The notes under the pieces are model-generated. The model searched no databases and was not told the DNA's origin. It saw only the letters and a list, made by a program, of their open reading frames with translations. Below, piece by piece: positions 50,601-60,351 of a stretch of 64,000 nucleotides of DNA (its first letter is position 1; every line of letters begins with the position of its first letter). Source of the DNA: Polytrichum commune (Eukaryota > Streptophyta > Polytrichopsida > Polytrichales > Polytrichaceae); the NCBI GenBank assembly GCA_950295325.1, contig OX485805.1, positions 49,376,758 to 49,440,757 of the forward strand. The letters run 5' to 3'. Made by a program: the position numbers and the translations under genes.

Positions 50601-53600
50601 AATGCTTGGGAAGTTTTTGGGCATGGTGGTCACGAACACGTTGATTCTCAACCCAACCGGCTACATGTTGACACAGCTCTCTAGTTTTGTTGGCTACTCT
50701 TGAGGTTTTCTCTATAGAGTCCTCTGCAATGATGGGTAATTATGTTGTAGTCTCGAACTTCTACATTTCCAACATATATTTTGCTGCAGACTCTTATTGA
50801 TATAGAAGTAAGTTGTAATGCTAAAATCCATGGTTGATCATGTGTACATGAAAATCAGTGAAGTCCAGCTTGTCTGCAATGTGCAGTATTAACTAAGTTG
50901 GAAGGAACTATAAGACTGTTTAGAGAGGCGCAACCCTAGGTGGGTGTTTCCATGCTTTCCAGACTTTGTCACAGTGCGATCAAGCCTACAGTACTTTTGA
51001 GGACGTGCCTTTTTTAAATATGATGAAATTATATTGGGGAGCAGGTGAAGGTATCAAACTACGTATATGCACTGGAAACTTGACTGTTCCTAGTCACATG
51101 ATCTGGGATAATGACTAACATCGGACATTGAGAATGATTACCCTTGTATGAAATGAGCAAGCCAGCGCACAGACAACTGAGCCATCTGTGTGGGAGGTGC
51201 GCAAGCGAGGCCCTGGAGGTTGTGGAATTCCCAAACCCAGGTCAACGAGCCTACGTCCAGCGCAAACAACCCCGCCCGAGCAAAGAAAACGTCCGAAGAT
51301 GTCGGATGATTCACTGTCAGGGGAGCCCTTCGATTACTGCAACGATGTTGTACCTGAGGTTCCTCCTAACCATACAGCCCACCCATTGATTCCCCGGCAT
51401 GGGGCCATTAGTAGCTTGGACCTTGAAATTGCAGAAAAACAGCTCCAACTACTGCAATGGAGGCGTGCGATTGAGATGCAGGAGCCTGGGGTGAACTCAT
51501 CCACATATTCTGCATCAGAGATGACTGAGAGCTTTGGTCAGCCCTCATATTCCAGAGACCAGAAGTCGAGGCGATGGGTCACGTTGAAGCAACATCATGC
51601 TCAGGAGGCGACCATTCGAGACGCACGAAGAGCAAGAAAACACCTTGTGGAGGTCGATCTGAGAGGACATCCACAAGGACAGAATCGCCCATTGTGGCTA
51701 ACATGTCTTCGAGGTCATGCGCAGGATATAGATTTCAGCGAAGACAACTACAAGAATCTCAACACTTCTATGTTGCTAGCTGTCAAGGAACGAGTGGACA
51801 ACACTTTTGAGTACCATGGGGGCCTCGGCAAGGTGACAGAAGAGGCTTTCCACTCCATTTTGAAGGGCCAGTTGAAGGTGAAGAGATATCAGTTGAAGAA
51901 AAGAATGCAAGAAGGGAAGGACAAGCCAAAGCACATTCGGCACGACCACTGGGTAAAGTTGTCTAAACTCATCTCCGAAGAAAAAAAACAGCATGAAGCA
52001 GAGAAGCTGCGCTACAGCCGAGCGCAAGTGAGGAGGCCGTCCGTTGCGGGGCGCAACGAAGAATATGTTCGAGCTAATTTGGTAAGTGTTCAGTCTTTAA
52101 GGTGGAGTAATTTGCGTGTTATCCTTCTTAAGTTCGCAAGAAGACCATTACACGCTCTATGTCAAAGGTTGCACAACTGATCCATAGCGCAAACCGGGTA
52201 TTCCTGTGACTAGGTCCAGTCAACAAAATAGAGGTTATGACTATTCCCAGTCAGCACATTCAAGTTTATGACCATTTTTAGTCACAGAGATAAATGACCC
52301 AGGTAAACCCATTCATGCCACTTGACGGCAGCAACTCATTTGTATAGGCAATTTCTGTGTACAATGGGTAGGCAACACTCTTCAATTGTCACTAATCATG
52401 CATCACTAACTCTGCAATCTTATTATCTCTATGCAGGCCATTGAGCTGGAGAGAAGCCCAACTAGGGTTGAAATTGAAAGAGAGCTTGCACGTGTCAAAA
52501 ACGCCCCTCGAAGACTGATTCCAAGAAAGGAAACCTCCCCGAGTAGCCGAGTGTTTGAAGCCCACCCAGACCTCGACGGTGATTGGCGGAGATCCATAGA
52601 GAAGAACATTGAACGAATCATGCAGCACCTGCAGATTCCCGTTGACGTCCCCTTGAAGGCGCCGAGCGCAAAGGTCATCTCCAGCTCAGAGTCCACCGGC
52701 TCTGACACTTCACGATTGCCTGATCCGCTTCAAGAAAGTCTCATGACTCTGCAGGTACAAGTATCATCTTGATGTGTGTTGTCCAACAAGGTGTGCCTTA
52801 GTTCTAGAATCATTGGTTATGTCAAGCAAACGACTGTTTGACTCTTCAGGCTTGACTAGCTGCAGTCATGAAGTTGAATTTCGTGGCAGTTAATAGTAAT
52901 GAAGTCAGAATATGTGATTTTTCAGAGTCATCATTTTAGAATGTGTTACTATCCACAGTCATAGAATTTGAGAAAGTGACTGGAATGGTCACATGATGTC
53001 CCATTGTTGAACACATTTATAAACATTGCACTTGATAGTAAGCACCATGAGTGAGAGGATCCTTATTGATGTGCTGCCTTTGTACTCAGCAGGAATTGCA
53101 TCAAGCAGAGGAGGCTGAATCGCAGCCCCGTCATTTGGATAAGGCAGCGGACGTTCCTGCAGCAGGCGATGTGAAGGAATCACATCCGTCGCAAATGTGA
53201 GCAACCCTGGAGGAGGCACTGTGGAATGTGGTACAGTGACCGTCGACGACTCAGGTGGCATTGCCACGGTGGTGTATTCAACTCGCAATTTGAGGGCTTC
53301 CAAGTCTGCAAAAGAGGACACTCGCACCCAGAAGAAAATGCGTTTGACAGAGGTTGAGAAGCTGAAGAAAGACCACGATGACACAAAGTCGCAAAGGGCA
53401 CTCAGGGGAGGCAAAGAGAAAGCCGAAAAAAACAAGGAACCCAACACTAACAGTCAGACGTACGCGAAAGGGAAGAGGAAGAGAAACATGAACGCACCGG
53501 TAAGTGAATCCATAAGGGTCACCTATTTTTGTATTTCTGAACATAACAATTCGGTGATTTAGAACCAACTGATAAGACTCAATTGTGTGTGTGTGTGTTC

Positions 53601-54257
53601 TTTTTAAGGTTGTACAAGAAACCGAGGACTCTGAGATAAAGAAGGGTGACCCTGTGGGACTCAAGAAAAATGAGCATGTAAGTGCCATGAGCCACTTACT
53701 CGAATGTCTCACATTAGTTCTTTAAGCATCACGTATGCCAAGTTCGTGATTGTTTGACTAGGTTCAGTCATGAAGTTTGAATACGTGATCAATATTAGTA
53801 ATGACGCTATAATATGTGACTTCAGACAGTCATAGAGTTTGAATTAGTGCCATGAGCCTTGGAGAACCACATATTTGTATCATCTTGCAACTTAGTCCCA
53901 ATTGATCCTTGTTTTGTGCTTTTATTATGATTGTAGGTGGTACAAGAAGGTGAGGACCTGGAGTTCAAGAAAGGTGACGCTGTGAGACTCAAGGGACTTG
54001 AAGAAGGGGAAGAGGATAAAGTTGTGGCACTCGGGAAAGTGCAGAATGTAGCCGGGGCTTCTTTACATGGGAGAACCATAATTGCAGGGACCGTGTCTGT
54101 AGAAGTGGTGAAAAGCCTAGATGACGACTACAGTTTGTTTGCACCTGTAGGTCTAGATGATCCACCCGTGACCTTGGTAGGAAAAGCAGTAGGGCAATTT
54201 GTACTGTGGCCCATAGAGTTCATGGACATTGATCTGTCCGTCTCCGCCGTAGTTTAG
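47665..54257 (+). CDS. CACTA TNPA-like protein with DUF8039 C-terminus
   Basis: Proposed exons: 47665-47990, 48324-48609, 51173-52081, 52437-52754, 53093-53200, 53197-53499, 53609-53677, 53937-54257. Exon 1 has EYERLRQLNLVKNSLKLQEL-GI, a motif of plant TNPA-type proteins. Exon 2 is basic (RRSKRLRKPPPEARRTLRS). Exon 3 resembles the plant En/Spm transposase_24 region (RYQLKKRMQEGKDKPKHIR, DHWVKLSKLISEE, RRPSVAGRNEEYVRAN). The last exon is DUF8039-like (VALGKVQNV, ASLHGRTIIAGTVSVEVV, VGQFVLWPIEF). TNPA proteins bind the subterminal repeats and assist TNP2. Phases agree through 53093, but exon 5 ends in TGA at 53198 and the next open frame, from 53197, is shifted. So there is either a frameshift or two proteins. 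The donor at 47990 is weak. Exons 7 and 8 begin with duplicated sequence. Intron 2 is 2.5 kb and contains MITEs. Confidence 0.65.
48780..50110. repeat. Duplicated AGTCA-rich block within TNPA-like intron 2
   Basis: The segment TCATAGTCACATGAACGAGA through AACTAGCATCATCCTCAA occurs at about 48760-48850 and again at about 49970-50070, about 1.2 kb apart. Confidence 0.65.
49130..49350 (-). repeat. Diverged MITE copy in TNPA-like intron
   Basis: Same internal order as 35765-36003 (GGGCATAATCGGTTGAGATC, AGTCTTGAACTTC, CCACCGGTTCATC), with decayed ends. Confidence 0.55.
50590..50800 (-). repeat. Diverged MITE copy in TNPA-like intron
   Basis: TTTTTGGGCATGGTGGTC, CCAACCGGCTACATGTTGAC and GTAGTCTCGAACTTC follow the order of the 35765-36003 element. 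Ends not resolvable. Confidence 0.5.
53609..54005 (+). repeat. Tandemly duplicated exon in the TNPA-like gene
   Basis: Exon 7 (53609-53677, VVQETEDSEIKKGDPVGLKK) and the first 69 bp of exon 8 (from 53937, VVQEGEDLEFKKGDAVRLKG) are clearly related. The offset is 328 bp, and both start directly after an acceptor. Confidence 0.8.
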
Positions 54258-55140
54258 ACTGATTGAGTTAGAATGCCACCAGCATCCTGTTTCAGAACTC
54301 TTAATGTTCTTGTTCAATGAAATGTGTGAAAAACATTTGCATGACCTGACGCAGTGCTCACAACCGCACGGATGCCCTGTAATAGTCAACACATCTCACT
54401 ATCACCCTAATCTGAAACTAAAATATATGACTACACACCATAAGAATGGCATAATCGACTGCATTTCATACGTTTGCTCTGGACTACGAACAGTCAATCC
54501 CTATTCAAATGCTCCCGATTTAATATTGAATTTGACTCCCAGTAGTGAAAGGAACGAATATAGAAGGACTCCATGCAGTCATCAGTTGGTATGTGTGACT
54601 GTGTGTAGTGAAGCATATTGACTTCATACCGTGTTATCTCACGTGTGTGTATGATGCAACACAGTCACAATCAGATCACTATACATAGTGTTCAAACCAT
54701 TGCTATATTCTCTAAATTCTCACTATAAGTAGTCATGCCCATCTCATGATTTCACCAGTGGAGACTAATATGAAACTACAATTAGTCATAGCATTACTAA
54801 GATATCTCAATATTCGTGACTATGGGTAGTACAATAGATGTGACTTCAAACAGTCCTAACACACCAACTCAATGTATGACTCATTTCAGTCATCATCTCA
54901 TTACTAATCGTAGTGATAAAACCATCCATGTATTGACTGATACCTCACTTTAATTCGTCATATCACTCAGAAGCTATCTCCTGATTTGTGACTATGGGAT
55001 GTCAAATAGAGGTGACTCCAAAGAGTCATATGCTCCCAGCTCAATGTGTGACTACACACAGTCACCATGTCACTACTATGCGTAGTGATAGAACTAGTCA
55101 TGTATTGAACCATACCTCACTAAGCATAGTCATGCCAGAC
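54258..55140. other. CACTA right subterminal region
   Basis: Non-coding; many AGTCAT/AGTCAC/TAGTGA motifs in both orientations (for example GACTATGGGTAGT, TGACTACACACAGTCAC). The motif run ends at about 55128 with no CACTA terminus. Confidence 0.6.
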
Positions 55141-55149
55141 GGAGGGAAG

Positions 55150-55560
55150 CTATCTTATGAGCGATGAGCAGTGAGCGGTGAGCGGTGAGCAGTAACACAT
55201 GAGCAATGAGCAGTAACATATGAGCAATGATTCCAAACTTAGTAAAGACACACGGGTTTAGGGTATACAACCAAAATTTTGACAAATTAATTGCATATTT
55301 TCAATTGTAAATTGCCAATATTTTAAATGAAGCACAAGTGAAAGGGCCCTATTTCCATGGATCATTTAAAACACTTTCAATTCATTGTTGATTTTTATTA
55401 TAATAATCCAAACCAATACATGTCATTTATTGACATCCTTATACATGTAGTTACAACCAACACTTGCACAACTACTCACATTCCACAACACCAGCAAGTT
55501 CAAGTAGGTGCATAACCTCATTATACGTACATGTAGGTGCCATAATTGTGAGCCACTCAA
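55150..55560 (-). repeat. Relic duplicating the 3' end of the adjacent MULE
   Basis: The sequence 55361-55560 repeats 55915-56105 (TTTTTATTATAATAATCCAA, ACATGTCA, ACCAGCAAGTTCAAGTAG, ACCTCATTATACGTA). It covers the last codons and 3' flank of the MULE transposase. The left part matches 34231-34320. Confidence 0.7.
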
Positions 55561-55644
55561 ACTGCTCACGGGTTGAATTAAGGCCCAGAATCTACAAATG
55601 AAAGGAAATTAGATATTAGAAATAGTCAATATGTAGGTAACTAC

Positions 55645-55855
55645 TAGGTTTTGAGACATCCGCCTGTGGATGCGAGTTGTGTAAGAGACTGGTATTAGGT
55701 CTGTATCAACCCGGGTTCGAATCCGGTTGGTTACATTGACTGGTGCTATCCCAAATTGAGCTAGTGATAAAGTAGGAATAATCTATAGGCGGATACCAAG
55801 AAGACGTTACTACGCGGATGTACGTAGAATCTTCTCAATTATTTTTTATTTTTAG
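55645..55855 (+). mobile_element. tRNA-derived SINE-like element
   Basis: Contains a perfect pol III B box, GGTTCGAATCC, at 55714-55724, with an A-box-like TGGATGCGAGT about 45 bp upstream. The body is unrelated to tRNA and ends in ATTATTTTTTATTTTTAG. It lies between the relic and genuine MULE 3' ends. It does not fold as a full tRNA. Target duplications not established. Confidence 0.55.
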
Positions 55856-56026
55856 AAACTTGTTATTATTTATCCATGTCAATCAATCAAACCGCTCACG
55901 GTTGGGTCGTACTGAATCATTTGAAATACTTCCAGCCCATTGCTGATTTTTATTATAAAAATCCAAACCAAAACATGTCATATTTTGACATTCAAATATA
56001 TGGTACTTAATAGACCATTTGCAATA

Positions 56027-59000
56027 CTATTCACACTCTACGATACCAGCAAGTTCAAGTAGTCGCATGACCTCGTTATAGGTATATGTAGGTGCATGAA
56101 TGAACTTGTCACTCTCGTAATCCACCTTGCACAAAAATCTAAACACATAATAAAGATGTTTACAATACACCCATTTTCCTTTCTTTCCCAATGCATGAGA
56201 GGACATTTTCGTGAAATCCGGGCATGTGCAATGCGGGATGTCGCCAATTGTGACATGGTAGGTGATATCCTGCTTGGAGACAATGTTGATTATCACTCCA
56301 AAGCCCGGATATGGAATGGCAGTGACCCCAACCACATAGTAACCCTCCATGAGTCCGGCGCTCTCCCATTTGTTTTTGTGATCCGCTAGCGGTGCTGTTG
56401 GATTACGACGCACTGTCTTCCCAAACCTGAATGTAGGGTGGGCGTCTGGGTTTGGTGGCATAGAAAAATGCGAGCGAGGGATGGGAAGAGTTGCGATTGT
56501 TGAAAGCCTACGACGAGGGGACAATGCCTCCCTCTGCTGTAGTTGAAATCCAGCATCTTCAAGTGCCAAAACCTCCTCTCGCGATAGATTGGTACCTATC
56601 TTCACCGGCCACGTGTTGGGTACTATAGGCCAGTCCAACACATATTTCTTCTTACTGCCACTCACACAACGTTTGATGTCGTCATGGCAAAACCAAAATT
56701 CATACTCTACATTGTTGGGAGAGCGAAATTCCTTCCTGAGCCCTTTGTATGTTGGAGCAGGTGTGCCATGTTTCCCAGTCCCGACTTTGGCATTGCACAT
56801 AGTCCCTGTGATGGCCTGCAGTGCCCAACATCGTTTGGCTGAATTGGGTGGTAATCTTGCAATGTGCCAGTTGGAAGCAAGACAATCAGTCTCTAACACG
56901 GATGTAGTATGAGCCACACCATGAATTGCAGAACTTAACGATTCCTCTATGCGTTGACGAGTTGCTCGGTTGTTCGGACGGGGAATGGAATAGTTCACTT
57001 TGTCGGGTCGATGAGAGTCACAATCAGCACCCGGTGGTAGGTTGAGTTTGCGTTTGGTGGAACCAAAGAGCTCTGACCCTTCCAATGCACAATCTCTAGT
57101 GTTGACGTCTTCTGCCCCTGGATAAGACTTCATGGCATCGGCCAACATTTTTGGATCTCCACACCTTGCAGCCGCTTTGAGTTTCAAGGATGCCGAATCA
57201 GGACCTTTACCATCAGACCCCCCTTTCAACCATGTCCGGTAATTTACAATTTGCATGAAAGCACGGATCATGTCGTCCACTGTAGCTTCATATAAACAAG
57301 TCATCTTGTTGCCGGACTGTTGGAGCCATTTGTTGTGTACAGTCTCTGCAAGGTTGCATGTTGGCATTTCCGCACGCTCTTCTATTGTCATATCCTATGA
57401 ACAACACACAAATACAAGGATAAGACAAACATAAGATAGATTATATATTTAGGTTTGGGTCGTTCAACCCAAAATGGCTGCCACGTTTGGGTCGTTCGAC
57501 CCAAACTGCATACAAGGTTTGGGTCGAACGACCCAAACTATTTGTTGTTTGTTGTGTACAGTCTCTGCAAGATTGCATGTTGGCATTCCCGTACGCTCTT
57601 CTATTGTCATATCCTATGAACAATACAGAAAGACAAAGATAAGAAAAACATAAGATATATTACATTGAATAATGAAGTTTGATATGTACTTACAAGTAGC
57701 ATATGGCCACCCCATTGTCTGTAACGAAAGTGCCAAAATCCCAACCACTCTGAAAGGCCAAGGATGCCTTCCTCGGAGGCAGCTCCAGATGACAACCACC
57801 AAGAACGAATCACATGGTACTTGGTCTCAGCGTCGTCCATTGTTTTCGCGTCTTTGTAATCCTTGCATATTTGTTTGTGTTGAAATTGCAAGGATGGTTT
57901 GATATACTTTTGGGTCACCTTATCCAAGCTTGCGGACCAATGGAAAAGACATGTACGCTCACGTGCAACCATGGGTAGACTTGGATCACCATCCCCGTAA
58001 ATCGCCCTCACCGCATTCCAATTAGCTTGAGCACTATCAGCCATAAACCCTTTGAAGTTTACGTATGGTACACCATTTTCTGCCATGACAGCATTCAAAT
58101 TTTCCCAAAAGAGAATTTGTGCTGCACCATCTTCAGATTGCATGTCACAACACGCAATAGTCAACATTTTACAATATCGACTGTCGTACACATGGCAAGC
58201 CATGGTCGTCCAGTCCTTCAAACGTTTGACATGGTCAAACATAATCCATGAATTCTCCATATCCCCACTGACTTGCATCCTCTTCACAAGCTCCACACCA
58301 CTACCTGGAAGGTCTACAGACATCTTGAAAACAAACACTTTGTCCTTTGACTGCCCTGGGAACCGACTACCACGGACGAATTTGAAAGCAGAGTGGTCTT
58401 TGAGCGCCATAATACTATCCATAGTTCCCATTCCACTACGCAAAAAACGCTTTGATCCAGATACAAAGTTACGACAATTTGGAGACGCAAGAGTGCTGAA
58501 TTTGTCCATAACGACCTCTAGGGATGAACCAACCAAGTGATGGCCTTCGACATTTGCGGGAGATTTGAGAAGGTAATCGGCCAAGAATTGTTTGCTCGCC
58601 GCCATAACTATGGCTGAATTTTTTGCTGTGGGTGTTTTCAATATTTTATTTGCAACGCATTGGTATGCCATGTCCAATGATTCACGGCATATGCCATTGG
58701 CCACAGGGTGATCATGTACACCAAGATGAATGCAAGCCCTGGACATTCCAACGGATGTGGAGTGAATGTATATGATTCGAGCATTACACAAAGCAATGCA
58801 CACAGGTGTGGACCGACATACCTTACACTCGACAGTGGACTTAGTAGGGGGAACAACACCCACAGTAAATGGGATAGGAGTTGAACCGGCCCATTCAGTG
58901 TTGTTCCGGAGGCCCCCATTGCGATTCATGTAATCACAGTAGTCATTATGACATTGGAGATGACCAGCACAAGTAGAGCGCCGAAAGGACAGTCCAAAGT

Positions 59001-59829
59001 CATTTTGGATATTTGTGGTTTTGGTGGTGCACCAAGGATGACCGTCGCACATCTTGTCCATGCCGTCCATTGAGCGACCATACGTACTTGGAGCTTTGAA
59101 TGCCACAGGAGGCAAGAGAAACAAAACATCACCATTAAAAGAAAATGGTAAGTACTTGACTTCACGAACATCTATACTGTCAAAATCAATGGATGCAAGA
59201 TCGGACTTTGATCTTTTTCTTGACTTTGTTAGCTTCAAGGCATCAACCATAGTCAACCCTGTAGATGAAGGTGAAGGGTGTAGTGGAGGACGTTGAGAAG
59301 GTGAGATTTGGGGAACCACCTTGTTGTACATAAGACCGCAAGGGGATTTGGCTACATGTATAGGAAGTTGGGAAGGAGTAGAATGAACACTTCTAAATGG
59401 AAATGGCGATGTGTTTGAAAGATCAACAGATGCACAAATGTCATCTTCTGAATCTGATAGCACAAATACACTATCATCAAGGGTTTCCACCTTAACATGT
59501 GCGATAGAGGGAATTTGAACTGTGGATGTACCGGATTCGTTTGTCAAAATGACAGTTGAAGCTTGCATCTGAGACTCAGAAAGTCCTATCACCCTAAATG
59601 AACCAGGTCCTAAGATCCACATAAAACCAACATCAGTTCTATTTTGTGGAACCAAAATCGTTTCATACACCTCTCCATCTGCAGAGTACATCTCATGCTC
59701 TAAATACATGGTTCCTATCTGGAGGTTGAATCTCAAACTAAGTAAATCCTCTGAAACACTCACATGACCATCATCTTGGAGTGGCAAGATGAAGGGAACA
59801 AAAGATCCATGAGCTCTAATGGTAGCCAT
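56027..59829 (-). CDS. MULE-type transposase with Cys-rich and SWIM fingers
   Basis: Two exons join in phase, 59829-57694 and 57394-56027 (1167 aa). Residues 271-300 contain a Cys/His-rich motif (CDGHPWCTTKTTN, CAGHLQCHNDYCDYMN) and more cysteines follow to about 400, suggesting a FLYWCH/WRKY-GCM1-like DNA-binding module. Residues 525-640 resemble the MULE DDE core: CHVYDSRYCKML (Asp549), FKGFMADSAQANWNAV (Asp598) and CLFHWSASLDKV (C-x2-H). The third acidic residue was not assigned. The C-terminus has a SWIM-type finger (HCTCPDF...GKKGKWVYCKHLYYVF). MULE transposases with SWIM fingers act in the nucleus on terminal inverted repeats. The frame is intact, so the gene may be active. It diverges from the gene at 60352 across only 522 bp. 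The 5' end of exon 2 and its acceptor are duplicated upstream in the intron. Confidence 0.75.
57331..57665 (-). repeat. 219-bp duplication of MULE exon 2 start
   Basis: 57331-57443 (exon 2 start plus intron end) is repeated at 57545-57662, including the acceptor and GATATGACAATAGAAGAGCG; the acceptor offset is 219 bp. The extra exon copy runs into palindromic repeats and would not continue the protein. Confidence 0.85.
57465..57537. repeat. Three TTTGGGTCG-NN-CGACCCAAA palindromes
   Basis: Three copies of a 20-bp palindrome (the first with one mismatch) inside the MULE intron, of the same type as the array at 62009-62420. Confidence 0.9.
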
Positions 59830-60351
59830 AGAAAATCAAAAGAACATATGAACAACACATCACAAAAATATGGGGTGAATGTTGGTTTTGTATAGAGTTG
59901 TATGAGGAAATGAATGGAAATGAAAACGTGTGATACAATAATGGATGGAGATGAAAGCGTGTGATACATAGCATCTAATAATACAGAAGTGGACATAACA
60001 CAATAATAGTCATAGAATATTTACGAGCAAAATATACAGAAAATGGCGTCAAATACTAAAAGTATTGGTAGAAAACAAAAATATATATGTGTGGACTAAC
60101 GTAGATGTAGAAAGAATTAAAATTGGTTGGAAAAATAAATTATTGCTCATTATGAATAGAACAAAGTAGGTGTCAGAAAATTTTGGTGGATATAACAAAA
60201 ATAAACACATAATGACAAACGCGTCGAAATATCTCGCTCATTGAACGCCAATTACAACATGTGATCGTAATATACGCCGGATTTTGTGAGATAGATACAT
60301 TGGAAGAATAAATGATAGTACCTGATAGAAAACATATCATAGACACCAACG
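59830..60351. promoter_or_regulatory. Short divergent intergenic region, likely two promoters
   Basis: 522 bp of AT-rich DNA between the start codons of two diverging genes. It must contain both 5' UTRs and promoters if both starts are right. No specific box is claimed. A small repeat, GAAATGAA...CGTGTGATACA, occurs twice at 59910-59970. Confidence 0.45.

Larger units (their letters stand above)
38217..55140. mobile_element. Large CACTA (En/Spm-type) transposon, right end lost
   Basis: The left end starts CACTACAAGAAAACC, a typical CACTA terminus. Inside are a TNP2-type transposase (minus) and a TNPA/DUF8039-type gene (plus), diverging from a central non-coding region. Subterminal DNA on both sides is filled with AGTCAC/AGTCAT motifs on both strands, as expected for TNPA-type binding sites. 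The matching right end (CTTGTAGTG) was not found; AGTCA motifs stop near 55128, where DNA related to a MULE relic begins. The element is about 17 kb and probably cannot transpose itself without a right terminus. Confidence 0.8.

Noticed and set aside
54500-55140. Candidate right CACTA terminus among several TAGTG strings
   Set aside because: None continues as the complement of CACTACAAGAAAACC; all are AGTCA/TAGTG subterminal motifs.
55665-55735. Functional tRNA gene at the B box
   Set aside because: No acceptor stem pairing or anticodon arm could be made; only the promoter boxes are tRNA-like.
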